Shown here: in pieces, positions 20,495-28,516 of the stretch
Numbering within the stretch: the first letter of the stretch is position 1
Layout: each line of letters opens with the position of its first letter
Source of the DNA: Nocardioides pini
GTDB lineage: Bacteria; Actinomycetota; Actinomycetes; Propionibacteriales; Nocardioidaceae
Direction: 5' to 3'
NCBI RefSeq assembly: GCF_026712185.1
Contig: NZ_JAPPUX010000002.1
Coordinates: 124,001-188,000 of the forward strand
DNA length: 64,000 nt
Notes under the pieces: model-generated
What the model saw: only the letters and a program-made list of their open reading frames with translations
Database searches by the model: none
What the model was told of the DNA's origin: nothing
Made by a program: the position numbers and the translations under genes

Positions 20495-23373
20495 GCGGCC
20501 TCCGCCTCGGACTGGGCCGCGCGCATCGCGCGCTGGATGTCGCGGTCGATGTGGGAGCCGAGGGCGCGCAGCAGGTCGAGCACGAGCCCCACGACGACCA
20601 GGTAGACCCCGACGTCGAAGAGGACCGACGAGACCAGGTGCAGGTCGCCCAGCAGCGGCAGGTGCAGGTCGATCACCGCCGACTGCAGCACCACCCCGCC
20701 GAAGGCCATCGGGAGCAGGGCGGCCAGCGCCGCCACGGCGAGGCCGCCCCCGATCAGTCGTCCGGCGTCCACCGGTGCCGCCTCGTCGAGCTCGTAGCGG
20801 CCTCCCGCGAGGTAGCGCACGACGAGCGCCAGCCCGGTCGTCATGCCCGCCGCGAAGCCGCCGCCGGGCTCGTTGTGGCCGACGAGCAGGAGGTAGATCG
20901 AGATGACGACCAGCGTGTGGAACAGCAGCCGCACGATCACCTCGAAGATGATCGAGCGCTTGTCCGGCGGCAGGGTCCGGGAGCCGGGCAGCCAGGCGCG
21001 GCGGCCCGGGGCCGTCGCGACCTTCTCGACGCCGGCCGGGTAGGGGATGTCGTGGACGCGGCGGATGTCGGCCCCGCGCGCGTTGACGTACACGAGGCTG
21101 GCGACCCCGGTCGCCGCGGCCACCAGGACGGCGAGCTCACCGAGGGTGTCCCACGCGCGGGTGTCGACGAGGATGACGTTGACGATGTTGCCGCCGCCGC
21201 CGAACTCGAGCGCCTGCTCGGGCAGCGAGAGGGACACGGGGTCGGCGGTGCGCGCCGCGCCCGCCACGAGAAGGAAGCCGGCGGTGACGACGGCGACCGC
21301 GACGCCGAGCACGACCCGCAGGTAGCGCTGGCGGCTCAGCGGGCGGTCGGTGAAGTACTCGGGGAGCCGGCGCAGGGCCAGCACGAAGACGACCACGGTC
21401 AGGGTCTCGACCAGCGCCTGGGTGAGCGCGAGGTCGGGCGCGCCCTGCAGGACGAACAGCAGGGCCGTGCCGTAGCCGGTGACGCCGACGAGCAGGACCG
21501 CCCGGATCCGGCGCCGCGAGCGCGCCGTCATGACCGCCGCGGCGACGACGACCACCCCGATGACCGCCTGCGCGGGGTTGTCCCACGCCGCCACCTGCAG
21601 CCCGTCGACGTTGCCGATCAGGGTCGAGCCGGGGAGCAGCACCAGCACGACGAGGATGATGGCGAGGTACGCCGCCGCGGACCCGCGCTGCACCACACCG
21701 GTGACCTCGACTGCCGTGCGGTCCAGCAGCCGCATGCCGCCGCGGTAGGCGCGCTCGAGGCTCCAGTCGTGGGCGAGGGCGGCCTGCGCCCGCGCGACGG
21801 GCTCACGGGCGACGAACAGCGCGGCGCCCACGGCGAGGGTCACGAGGGTGAGCACCAGGGGGAGGCCGACGCCGTGCCACAGGGACAGCTCGGGCTCGTG
21901 GGCGCCTGGCGGGAACGCGTCAGCCTCGGGGGCCAGGAGCGTCGTGAGCGGGGAGCCGAGGAAGCCGAGCACCAGCGAGAGCGCCGCCAGGATCACGGGC
22001 GCCGCGACGAACCCGGCCGAGGGGGAGTGGACCGACACCGGGGTCGCCACCTCCCGGGTGCCGAAGGCGCCCCACACGAAGCGGGCCGAGTAGGCGACGG
22101 TGATGATCGAGCCGAGGACCACGCCGGCGAGCAGCAGCCACGCGTTCGTCGTACCGATCCCGGTGCCGTCACCCGTGTGGGCGACGTCGACGAGCGCGAC
22201 GAGGACGCTCTCCTTGGCGACGAAGCCGAGCAGCGGGGGGAGGCCCGCCATCGAGGCGGCGGCGAGGGTCGCGGACACGGCGAGGACGGGGAGCCGGCGG
22301 GCGAGGCCGGTCAGCTCACGGAGGTCGCGCGTGCCGGTGCTGTGGTCGATCACGCCGACCACGAGGAAGAGCGTCGCCTTGAACAGCGCGTGCGCGAGCA
22401 GGAGGGCGAGCCCCGCGAGCATCGCGCTGCGGGTGCCGGTGCCGAGGACGAGCACGAGGAAGCCGAGCTGGCTGACGGTGCCGTAGGCGAGCAGCAGCTT
22501 GAGGTCGTGCTGCCGGAGCGCTCGTACGCCGCCCAGGACCATCGTCGCGAGGCCGAGCGTCAGAAGGACGGTGCGCCACCCGGTGACCGCGGCGAACGCG
22601 GGAGCGAGGAGCGCGACCAGGTAGACGCCGGCCTTCACCATCGACGCCGCGTGGAGGTAGGCGCTGACGGGGGTCGGCGCCGCCATGGCCGACGGGAGCC
22701 AGAAGTGGAAGGGGAGCAGGGCCGACTTGCTGATGGCGCCCACCAGCAGGAGGTGGACCCCGACGGTCACGGCCACGCCGACGGGCGGGTCGGCGAGGAT
22801 CTCGGTGATCCGGAAGGTCCCGGCGGCGCGGCCCACGACGATCGCCCCGACAAGTAGGACCAGGCCACCGAAGGTGGTCACGACGAGCGCCTGGATGGCC
22901 GCACGCCGGCTGGCGCGCCGCTCCGAGTCGTGGCCGATGAGGAGGAAGGAGAAGACCGTCGTCAGCTCCCAGAAGACGTAGAGCAGCAGCAGGTCGTCGG
23001 CCAGGACCAGGCCGAGCATCGAGGCCACGAAGGCGACAAGCACGCCGGCGAAGCGCGGCACGCCCGGCTCGTCGTCGTCGAAGTACCACGCGCAGTAGCC
23101 GAGCACGAGCGCGCCGATCCCGAGCACGATCAGCGCCATCAGCCACTGGAGGGTCCCCATGGCGAAGGCCAGCTCGAGGCCGATGCTGCCCACCCACGGG
23201 TGCACCTCGACGAGCGTCTCGCCGTCCTGGACGGCGGCACCCTGGGCAGCCACCCAGAGCGTGCCGGCCAGCGGCACCAGGGCGATGCCCACGAACGCGC
23301 GCCTGCCGGCCCGGAGCACCAGCCACGGAGACACGACCGCCGCCGCGAGCAGAGCGGCGATCAGCAACAGCAC
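20491..23373 (-). CDS. mnhA: Mrp/Mnh antiporter subunit A with fused subunit B domain
   Basis: A 960-aa subunit related to NuoL. It has an N-terminal proton-antiporter region (about residues 65-420, with KSALLPFHFWLPSAMAAPTP), a DUF4040-like segment around 614-671, and a C-terminal MnhB domain from about residue 804 (HTLVVISIYLLLVGHNEPGGGF). The A/B fusion explains why no separate mnhB exists. It is the first gene of a six-gene operon exporting Na+ (or other cations) in exchange for protons. A hairpin (AGATGGGG and CCCCATCT, 23462-23483) and a TACGGT near 23410 lie upstream. Confidence 0.94.
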   Translation of the reverse strand: MLLLIAALLAAAVVSPWLVLRAGRRAFVGIALVPLAGTLWVAAQGAAVQDGETLVEVHPWVGSIGLELAFAMGTLQWLMALIVLGIGALVLGYCAWYFDDDEPGVPRFAGVLVAFVASMLGLVLADDLLLLYVFWELTTVFSFLLIGHDSERRASRRAAIQALVVTTFGGLVLLVGAIVVGRAAGTFRITEILADPPVGVAVTVGVHLLLVGAISKSALLPFHFWLPSAMAAPTPVSAYLHAASMVKAGVYLVALLAPAFAAVTGWRTVLLTLGLATMVLGGVRALRQHDLKLLLAYGTVSQLGFLVLVLGTGTRSAMLAGLALLLAHALFKATLFLVVGVIDHSTGTRDLRELTGLARRLPVLAVSATLAAASMAGLPPLLGFVAKESVLVALVDVAHTGDGTGIGTTNAWLLLAGVVLGSIITVAYSARFVWGAFGTREVATPVSVHSPSAGFVAAPVILAALSLVLGFLGSPLTTLLAPEADAFPPGAHEPELSLWHGVGLPLVLTLVTLAVGAALFVAREPVARAQAALAHDWSLERAYRGGMRLLDRTAVEVTGVVQRGSAAAYLAIILVVLVLLPGSTLIGNVDGLQVAAWDNPAQAVIGVVVVAAAVMTARSRRRIRAVLLVGVTGYGTALLFVLQGAPDLALTQALVETLTVVVFVLALRRLPEYFTDRPLSRQRYLRVVLGVAVAVVTAGFLLVAGAARTADPVSLSLPEQALEFGGGGNIVNVILVDTRAWDTLGELAVLVAAATGVASLVYVNARGADIRRVHDIPYPAGVEKVATAPGRRAWLPGSRTLPPDKRSIIFEVIVRLLFHTLVVISIYLLLVGHNEPGGGFAAGMTTGLALVVRYLAGGRYELDEAAPVDAGRLIGGGLAVAALAALLPMAFGGVVLQSAVIDLHLPLLGDLHLVSSVLFDVGVYLVVVGLVLDLLRALGSHIDRDIQRAMRAAQSEAEAA

Positions 23374-23461
23374 AGGCGGTGGTCCCTCGTCCTCGGTGGA
23401 GTTTCCTCAACCGTACCGGGGCAGAACGCGCCATCCGACCGCTCGAGCGCCTGCGGGGCAA

Positions 23462-23483
23462 AGATGGGGGATGGACCCCATCT
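23462..23483. promoter_or_regulatory. 8-bp inverted repeat between mnhA and the sigma-factor gene
   Basis: AGATGGGG (23462-23469) and CCCCATCT (23476-23483) are perfect complements separated by six bases. The interval 23374-23602 holds the divergent promoters of mnhA (-) and the ECF-type sigma factor (+). The repeat may be an operator or part of the mnhA leader. Nothing else coding is evident in this interval. Confidence 0.4.
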
Positions 23484-23568
23484 CGGGCCTGTCCGCGGCG
23501 GCGGCGGCCGCGCGTCGACCGAGTGTCGAGTGCTGGTCTAGCCCATTCGAGCTCGTGGCGCGGAGGTG

Positions 23569-23595
23569 TCAACCGTTCTACGCCTCGATCGTCTG
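23569..23595 (+). promoter_or_regulatory. Possible ECF-type promoter of the sigma-factor gene
   Basis: TCAACC (23569-23574) and CGTCTG (23590-23595) are spaced by 15 bases. They resemble the AAC and CGT cores recognised by many ECF sigma factors, and lie directly before the sigma gene, so autoregulation is possible. The -35 part matches poorly (no GGAAC). Confidence 0.35.
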
Positions 23596-23602
23596 ATCCG
23601 AT

Positions 23603-24172
23603 ATGCACGTGGCGAGGGACGAGATCGAGGGGCCGGGGCCCGGGGTGGTGGTGCCATCGCGCACCGTCGAAAAGGACGCGTCCGCGGTTGTCTCCGAGTT
23701 GTTCGTCGTCCACCACCGCCGACTCGTGGGGCTCGCGGCGCTGCTCGTCGACGACCGCCAGGTCGCGGAGGACGTGGTGCAGGATGCGTTCGCCGCGCTT
23801 CACCGTCACTGGCGAGCCCTTCGGGACCAGAACGCCGCCGTGACCTACCTGAACCGTGCAGTCGTCAATGGCAGCCGGGACGTCCTACGTCGCGGGCTCC
23901 GGGGGAAGCGGGCAAGCTTGCGCCTGGTTCCTCGTTCCGAGGAGCTCCAGTCCGCAGAACAGGGCGTGGTGGCGCACGAGGAGGCCGCCCGCATGTGGGG
24001 TTCGGTCACGTCGTTGCCGATGCGCCAGCGACAGGTGCTGGTCATGCGCTACTACCTCGAGCAGTCCGAGCTCGAGATCGCTGAGACCTTGGGGATCTCC
24101 CGAGGCTCGGTCAAACAACATGCGAGTCGTGGCCTGGCCGCCCTTGCTCAGGAATGGGAGGAGCAGTCATGA
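23603..24172 (+). CDS. SigE-family ECF RNA polymerase sigma factor
   Basis: A 189-aa sigma-70-family protein with region 2 (residues about 30-95: VVHHRRLVGLAALLVDDRQVAEDVVQDAF) and region 4 (about 130-185: LPMRQRQVLVMRYYLEQSELEIAETLGISRGSVKQH). No region 3 is present, as in ECF factors. The start is uncertain, because the ATG at 23603 has no clear binding site. It overlaps the next gene by four bases (ATGA), the usual arrangement for a sigma factor and its regulator. Its codon use looks slightly less GC-biased than that of its neighbours. Confidence 0.9.
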   Translation: MHVARDEIEGPGPGVVVPSRTVEKDASAVVSELFVVHHRRLVGLAALLVDDRQVAEDVVQDAFAALHRHWRALRDQNAAVTYLNRAVVNGSRDVLRRGLRGKRASLRLVPRSEELQSAEQGVVAHEEAARMWGSVTSLPMRQRQVLVMRYYLEQSELEIAETLGISRGSVKQHASRGLAALAQEWEEQS

Positions 24173-24969
24173 CCGACTCGGCTGTCGAGCAACGACTGTC
24201 CGCTGCCCTCCACCAACACGCGGAGGAAGCAATGAGCCAGACAGACACCGTCACCGAGCTCACCAAGCTCCACGACCGACTCAACCGAGGCGACCGGGGT
24301 CCTCGAAGGGGCAGGAGTGGGGCCGGCATCGCCGCCGCCTCGTTGGCCGCGGCTGTCGCGGCCGCGGTGTGGTTCGGCTCCGGGCAAGGTGGCACGCCGC
24401 CGGTGGACCCCGCGCCCCCGGTTGCGTCACCGTCGCCTTCCTCGGCCGAGCCCGAAGTGTCAGAAGCACCTCAGACCCCGGGCGAGACCGTGCGGGGGTT
24501 CGAGGGCATCACGTTCCCGATGAGGTTCGTCGTCCCGAAGGGCTTCTCGGACCCGTCGACGGAGAACGGGACGCGCGGTTACTCCATCAAGGGCACCACC
24601 GCCGCCGCCGCAGCCTTCCTCATCGGCACGTTCACCGACGTCCCGACATCCGACCTGCCCGCCGACCTGGCCGCTCACATCCGTCAGACCCGGGACGAGC
24701 TCACGGTGTCCAACGTCGCCACGAGCGAGGTGGGCGGCCGCCCGGCGCAGACCTTCACCCTCACCCAGAAGCCCGGGACGGCGGCGTCCGACCTGTTCTG
24801 CGTGCGGGCCGGAGCTTGCTACAAGCTGCTGGAGGACAAGCCGATGGACGTCACAGCCGTACGCACCGGGCAGGGACTGGTCGTCTTCTGGGTGGAGTAC
24901 GCACCCAAGGACCGCGCAAGGATCCAAGGACCCATGCAAACCTGGCTCGGCTCCGTCCGATGGGAGTAG
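24169..24969 (+). CDS. Membrane-anchored protein, probable sigma-factor regulator
   Basis: A 266-aa protein with a charged cytoplasmic N-terminus (about 1-48), one transmembrane segment (about 51-70) and a Pro/Ser/Glu-rich linker leading to an outside domain of about 170 residues. The topology and the ATGA overlap with the sigma gene suggest an anti-sigma factor or sensor. No zinc-type anti-sigma motif (HxxxCxxC) is present. The exported domain is not one I recognise; two cysteines in FCVRAGACY may form a disulfide. Confidence 0.65.
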   Translation: MTDSAVEQRLSAALHQHAEEAMSQTDTVTELTKLHDRLNRGDRGPRRGRSGAGIAAASLAAAVAAAVWFGSGQGGTPPVDPAPPVASPSPSSAEPEVSEAPQTPGETVRGFEGITFPMRFVVPKGFSDPSTENGTRGYSIKGTTAAAAAFLIGTFTDVPTSDLPADLAAHIRQTRDELTVSNVATSEVGGRPAQTFTLTQKPGTAASDLFCVRAGACYKLLEDKPMDVTAVRTGQGLVVFWVEYAPKDRARIQGPMQTWLGSVRWE

Positions 24970-25005
24970 CTGCCACGGGACGTCGTCCTGCAAAGCGCGA
25001 CACGT

Positions 25006-25027
25006 GGGATCACACCGGTGTCATCCC
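25006..25027 (+). terminator. Imperfect hairpin after the sigma/regulator operon
   Basis: GGGATCACACC (25006-25016) and GGTGTCATCCC (25017-25027) are complementary except at one position. The repeat lies 37 bases after the stop of the membrane protein. It is a plausible terminator without a T tract, or an operator. Confidence 0.45.
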
Positions 25028-25039
25028 TCGACCCTCATT

Positions 25040-25067
25040 GTCTGACATAATGTCAGTTATCGGCGAT
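25040..25067. other. dif: dif-like XerC/XerD recombination site
   Basis: The 28 bases have the architecture of a chromosome-dimer resolution site: an 11-bp arm GTCTGACATAA, a 6-bp spacer TGTCAG and an 11-bp arm TTATCGGCGAT. Read on the minus strand this is a XerC-like arm ending in CGATAA, the spacer, and a XerD-like arm TTATGTCAGAC, close to the TTATGT-A-A pattern of bacterial dif sites. It lies between convergent genes, where dif is often found. The centre is also a 7-1-7 perfect palindrome (25042-25056), so an operator is the main alternative. Confidence 0.5.
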
Positions 25068-25174
25068 ATTGCAGGGCGGGCGAGAGGGGTGCTTGCGTCG
25101 CGTCCCGCACTCATCGGGGAACCTCGGCCTGTTCTGAGCAGGCTGACGCTCCCCGCTGTCGCACCATGAGCGCC

Positions 25175-25384
25175 TCAGGCGAACTTGCCGTACTTCTTGT
25201 GCATCGCCTGCCTGGAGACGCCGAGCATCGTCCCGATCTCGGCCCAGGAGAAGCCGTGGATGCGCGCGCGTCGTACGGCGACGGCCTCCGCGGCCGCCAG
25301 GTCGTGCTTGGCACGGGCGATCCGCATGAGCTCCTCGAGCGGGCTCTCCTCGTACGGCTCGTCTGCGTCGATGGCAGTCCTCAT
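25175..25384 (-). CDS. Small helix-turn-helix protein, 69 aa
   Basis: A 69-aa protein with an acidic N-terminus and a single helix-turn-helix at about residues 46-66 (SWAEIGTMLGVSRQAMHKKYG). It resembles the lone HTH proteins common in actinobacteria. It starts three bases after the LigD-type phosphoesterase gene, so the two are probably co-transcribed. A GTCAAC-N4-GTTGAC palindrome (25387-25402) covers its start region and could be its own operator. Confidence 0.75.
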   Translation of the reverse strand: MRTAIDADEPYEESPLEELMRIARAKHDLAAAEAVAVRRARIHGFSWAEIGTMLGVSRQAMHKKYGKFA

Positions 25385-25386
25385 GC

Positions 25387-25402
25387 GTCAACTGTCGTTG
25401 AC
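25387..25402. promoter_or_regulatory. GTCAAC-N4-GTTGAC palindrome at the HTH gene start
   Basis: A perfect 6-4-6 inverted repeat. A further GTTGAC half-site lies at 25424-25429. The sites sit inside the end of the phosphoesterase gene, immediately before the HTH start codon, a typical place for autoregulation. The octamer TGACATAA occurs both here and in the dif-like site 350 bases away. Confidence 0.45.
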
Positions 25403-25798
25403 ATAACGCGCGTTGTCGACCTCCGTTGACGACGGCTGCTCCTTGGTCAGGTGGAGGAGCCTCTGCGAGCCCCCGGTGTGGATCAGCGCGAAGCGCCGCG
25501 CGCGGTCGCGACCGTGCAGCGTGAACACCAGGCGCCGCTCGTCGCGGGAGTGCTCCTCCCACGTCCCGGTGTCCGCGACGGACTTGTGCTCGTCCTCGTA
25601 GTCCACGTGGTCGAGGTCGTGGTCGTCCACCGCGATGGCCAGCCGGTCGTGCCGGCCGTCGGCCGGCAGCCCCTTCGGGACGGCCCAGCTGCGCAGCACG
25701 CCGTCCTCCTCGAGCCGCAGGTCGAAGTGCGGGCTGGGTTGTCGGTGGTCGTGCAGGACGAACCTCGGCGGCGCAGGCACGGGGAGGACCCTCGTCAT
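25388..25798 (-). CDS. Stand-alone LigD-type DNA 3'-phosphoesterase
   Basis: A 136-aa protein equal to the phosphoesterase module of DNA ligase D, which trims 3'-phosphate and ribonucleotide ends in bacterial end joining. The metal and phosphate ligands are visible: H16-D-H18 (FVLHDH), H24-F-D26-L-R28 and K42 in SWAVPKG. There is no ligase or polymerase module attached. It overlaps the thioesterase stop by four bases (ATGA) and is followed by the HTH gene. Confidence 0.88.
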   Translation of the reverse strand: MTRVLPVPAPPRFVLHDHRQPSPHFDLRLEEDGVLRSWAVPKGLPADGRHDRLAIAVDDHDLDHVDYEDEHKSVADTGTWEEHSRDERRLVFTLHGRDRARRFALIHTGGSQRLLHLTKEQPSSTEVDNARYVNDS

Positions 25799-26253
25799 CC
25801 GAGACGACGGAGCTGGTACGTCCCGACCGTGGTCGCCACGACCTCGCCGCCGGCGTCGGTGAGGGTCGCCTCCAGCACGAACTCCCCCTTGCCCGACGCC
25901 AGCGCGTCGGTGCGCACCCGCGCGACCTCGTCGTCCGGCAGCGACGCCGAGGCGCGTACGACGCCCAGCGCGGGCCGACGGAACCGGATCGTGGACTCCT
26001 TGACGAGCGGCACGAACCCGGCGAGCTCGCCCTCGAGGTCGAAGGTGGTCAGGCTCAGCAGCCCGCCCAGCATCTCCGCCACGCTGAACAGCGAGCCGGC
26101 GTAGGTGACGCCGAAGTGGTTGACGTTCGGCTCCGGCGGCAGCTCGGCCGCGGCGTGACCCTGGCGGAGCTCGACGACGCGGATGCCCATGGCCTCCAGG
26201 ATCGGGACCGAGCTGACGGCCTGGACTGCCTCCACTCTCAACGTATAGGCCAT
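25795..26253 (-). CDS. Hotdog-fold thioesterase-like protein (YiiD/DUF4442 type)
   Basis: A 152-aa hotdog-fold protein. The segment NVNHFGVTYAGSLFSVAEMLGG matches the active-site helix region of the acyl-CoA thioesterase-like family. The ATG at 26253 directly abuts the RAE-like palindrome; a GTG at 26235, six bases after TATACG, is a credible alternative start. It is the first gene of a three-gene unit with the phosphoesterase and HTH genes, an odd pairing with no obvious common role. Confidence 0.75.
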   Translation of the reverse strand: MAYTLRVEAVQAVSSVPILEAMGIRVVELRQGHAAAELPPEPNVNHFGVTYAGSLFSVAEMLGGLLSLTTFDLEGELAGFVPLVKESTIRFRRPALGVVRASASLPDDEVARVRTDALASGKGEFVLEATLTDAGGEVVATTVGTYQLRRLG

Positions 26254-26278
26254 CCGGGGGCTTGCCGCAAGGCCCCGG
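26254..26278. promoter_or_regulatory. Rifamycin-associated-element-like palindrome before helR
   Basis: CCGGGGGCTTGC (26254-26265) and GCAAGGCCCCGG (26267-26278) form an inverted repeat with one mismatch around a central C. The core GGGGCTTGC...GCAAG resembles the GC-rich palindrome described as the rifamycin-associated element upstream of rifamycin-inducible genes in actinobacteria, from memory. It ends 21 bases before the helR start, and also abuts the start of the divergent thioesterase gene. Confidence 0.72.
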
Positions 26279-26299
26279 TCAGCCTCCACACTGCACGGC

Positions 26300-28492
26300 G
26301 TGACGCAGCAGGACAGCCTCCAGGACACCGCCCCCTTCGCCCTCCCGCACACCCTCGCCGCCAAGCTCGACCCCGCGCTGATCGACCGCGACCGCGAGCA
26401 CTTCACCCGGATCGCCACCGGGCTCGAGCGCGCGGTCGCCGACCTCGAGGAGCGCCTCGCGGAGGTCCGGCGCACCCCGGTCCGACACGGCACGGCGGCC
26501 CTCGAGCGCGACCAGGAGGTGCATCGGCTGTCGACCCGGCTGCGCGCCCTGCGCCGCTACGACCTCGACCTCTGCCTCGGTCGCATCGTCAGCGCCGAGC
26601 CTCGCGACGAGGAGGACACCACGACCTACGTCGGCCGGTTCGGCCTCGCCGACCCGGACGGTCGCCGGCTGCTCGTCGACTGGCGCTCGCCCGCCGCGGA
26701 GCCGTTCTTCGCCGCCACCCACGCGCACCCGCAGGGCCTGGTGAGCCGGCGCCGCTACCGCTGGGCGGCGGGCCGGATCGTCGACTACTGGGACGAGGCG
26801 TTCACCGAGGAGGGCCTGGCACACACGGCGGCCCTCGACGACCAGTCGGCGTTCATCGCCACCCTCGGCGGGAGCCGCACGCCCCGGATGCGTGACGTGC
26901 TCGGCACCATCCAGGCCGACCAGGACGCCATCGTCCGCGCCGGGTCACGCGGGGCGCTGGTCGTCGACGGCGGTCCGGGCACCGGCAAGACGGTCGTCGC
27001 GCTCCACCGCACCGCCTACCTGCTCTACGCCGACCCGCGGCTGGGGCACCGGCGCGGCGGGGTGCTCTTCGTGGGACCGCACCAGCCCTACCTCGCCTAC
27101 GTCGGCGACGTGCTGCCGAGCCTGGGCGAGGAGGGGGTGCAGACGTGCACCGTCCGCGACCTGGTGCCCGAGGTCGCGACCTGCCCCGAGCCGGACGACC
27201 GCGTCGCAGCCCTCAAGGCCGACCTGCGGATGGTCGAGGCGATCGAGCCGGCGGTCGCGCTCTACGAGGAGCCGCCCGCCGCGTCGTACCTCGTCGAGAC
27301 CGCCTGGGGTGACGTGCGGATCACCGCGTCCGAGTGGGCGGAGGCCTTCGACTCCCCCGACCCCGGCACGCCCCACAACCTCGCCCGCGACGACGTCTGG
27401 GACGAGGTCCTCACGATCCTGGTCGACAAGGCCGGCGACGTCGTGGAGGACCTCTCCCCCGACGAGCTCCGCCGCGTCCTCGAGCGCCACGCCGGCCTGC
27501 GCGACACCTTCGACCGGGCCTGGCCGCTGATCGAGCACACCGACCTGGTGGGCGACCTCTGGACGGTGCCGGCCTACCTGCGCCACTGCGCTCCGTGGCT
27601 CGCGCCCGACGAGGTGCGCGCCCTGCGTCGCGACGACCCCGCGGCATGGACGTACGCCGACCTGCCGCTGCTCGACGCCGCCCGGCTGCGGCTCGGTGAC
27701 CCCGAGGCGTCGCGCCGGCGGCGGCGTACGCAGGCGGCCGAGGCCCGCGAGCGCGCGCGGATGGGTGAGGTCATCGACGACCTGCGCACGACGGCACGCG
27801 AGACGGGCGCCGACGAGCTCGGCGACGGCCTGGTGTCGATGCTCGTCCACGACGACCTGCAGACCGCTCTCGTCGACGACGCGGCGCTCCCGGCCTCCGA
27901 CGTCGACCGGCTGGCGGGACCGTTCGCCCACGTGGTCGTCGACGAGGCACAGGAGCTCACCGACGCCGAGTGGGCGATGCTGCTGCGCCGCTGTCCCTCG
28001 CGCAGCATGACCGTGGTCGGCGACCGCGCCCAGGCACGCCACGGCTTCGCCGAGTCGTGGACCGACCGGCTGGCGCGCCTCGGGCTCATGGACGTCACGG
28101 TGGCCCCCCTGACCGTCAACTACCGCACGCCGGCCGAGGTGATGGCCGAGGCGGAGCCCGTGATCCGCGCGGCGCTCCCCGAGGCGAACGTGCCCACCTC
28201 GGTCCGCGAGAGCGGGATCCCCGTGCTCCACGCGCCGGCCGCCCAGCGCGACGCGATCGTCGGCGACTGGCTGGCGCAGCACGCCGAGGGAACGGCGGTG
28301 GTGGTCGGCGACCCCACGTGGGTCGACACGCCCCGCGTCCGCTCGCTGGCACCCGAGCTGGTCAAGGGCCTCGAGTTCGACCTCGTCGTGCTCGTCGACC
28401 CCGACGGGTTCGGCGACGGCGTGGCGGGTGCGGTGGACCGGTACGTCGCGATGACCCGCGCCACCCAGCGGCTGGTGGTGCTCAGGTCGTGA
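26300..28492 (+). CDS. helR: HelR/HelD-type RNA polymerase recycling ATPase
   Basis: A 730-aa UvrD-like superfamily 1 ATPase of the HelD/HelR class. These proteins enter RNA polymerase and dislodge it from nucleic acids; actinobacterial HelR also displaces rifamycins and gives tolerance. Visible parts: a coiled-coil N-terminal arm (about 20-90), the family region DTTTYVGRFGLAD and LLVDWRSPAAEPFF, Walker A G225-PGTGKT231, Walker B VVVDEAQELT, and late helicase motifs (LTVNYRTPAEV, VKGLEFDLVVLVDP, YVAMTRATQRL). The GTG at 26300 lies just after a RAE-like palindrome. The RAE link is what favours HelR over general HelD. Confidence 0.88.
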   Translation: MTQQDSLQDTAPFALPHTLAAKLDPALIDRDREHFTRIATGLERAVADLEERLAEVRRTPVRHGTAALERDQEVHRLSTRLRALRRYDLDLCLGRIVSAEPRDEEDTTTYVGRFGLADPDGRRLLVDWRSPAAEPFFAATHAHPQGLVSRRRYRWAAGRIVDYWDEAFTEEGLAHTAALDDQSAFIATLGGSRTPRMRDVLGTIQADQDAIVRAGSRGALVVDGGPGTGKTVVALHRTAYLLYADPRLGHRRGGVLFVGPHQPYLAYVGDVLPSLGEEGVQTCTVRDLVPEVATCPEPDDRVAALKADLRMVEAIEPAVALYEEPPAASYLVETAWGDVRITASEWAEAFDSPDPGTPHNLARDDVWDEVLTILVDKAGDVVEDLSPDELRRVLERHAGLRDTFDRAWPLIEHTDLVGDLWTVPAYLRHCAPWLAPDEVRALRRDDPAAWTYADLPLLDAARLRLGDPEASRRRRRTQAAEARERARMGEVIDDLRTTARETGADELGDGLVSMLVHDDLQTALVDDAALPASDVDRLAGPFAHVVVDEAQELTDAEWAMLLRRCPSRSMTVVGDRAQARHGFAESWTDRLARLGLMDVTVAPLTVNYRTPAEVMAEAEPVIRAALPEANVPTSVRESGIPVLHAPAAQRDAIVGDWLAQHAEGTAVVVGDPTWVDTPRVRSLAPELVKGLEFDLVVLVDPDGFGDGVAGAVDRYVAMTRATQRLVVLRS

Positions 28493-28516
28493 GGTCGCGC
28501 CGCACGTCCGGCGGGG

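Noticed and set aside
20551..22857. Long plus-strand open frame across mnhA
   Set aside because: Antisense shadow; the mnhA product has conserved transmembrane and ion-path motifs.
25394..25421. Second possible dif-like arm (TTATGTCAACG on the minus strand) near the HTH gene
   Set aside because: The XerD-like arm matches well, but the partner arm at the proper distance ends in GACAA and not ATAA. The GTCAAC/GTTGAC symmetry explains it better as an operator.
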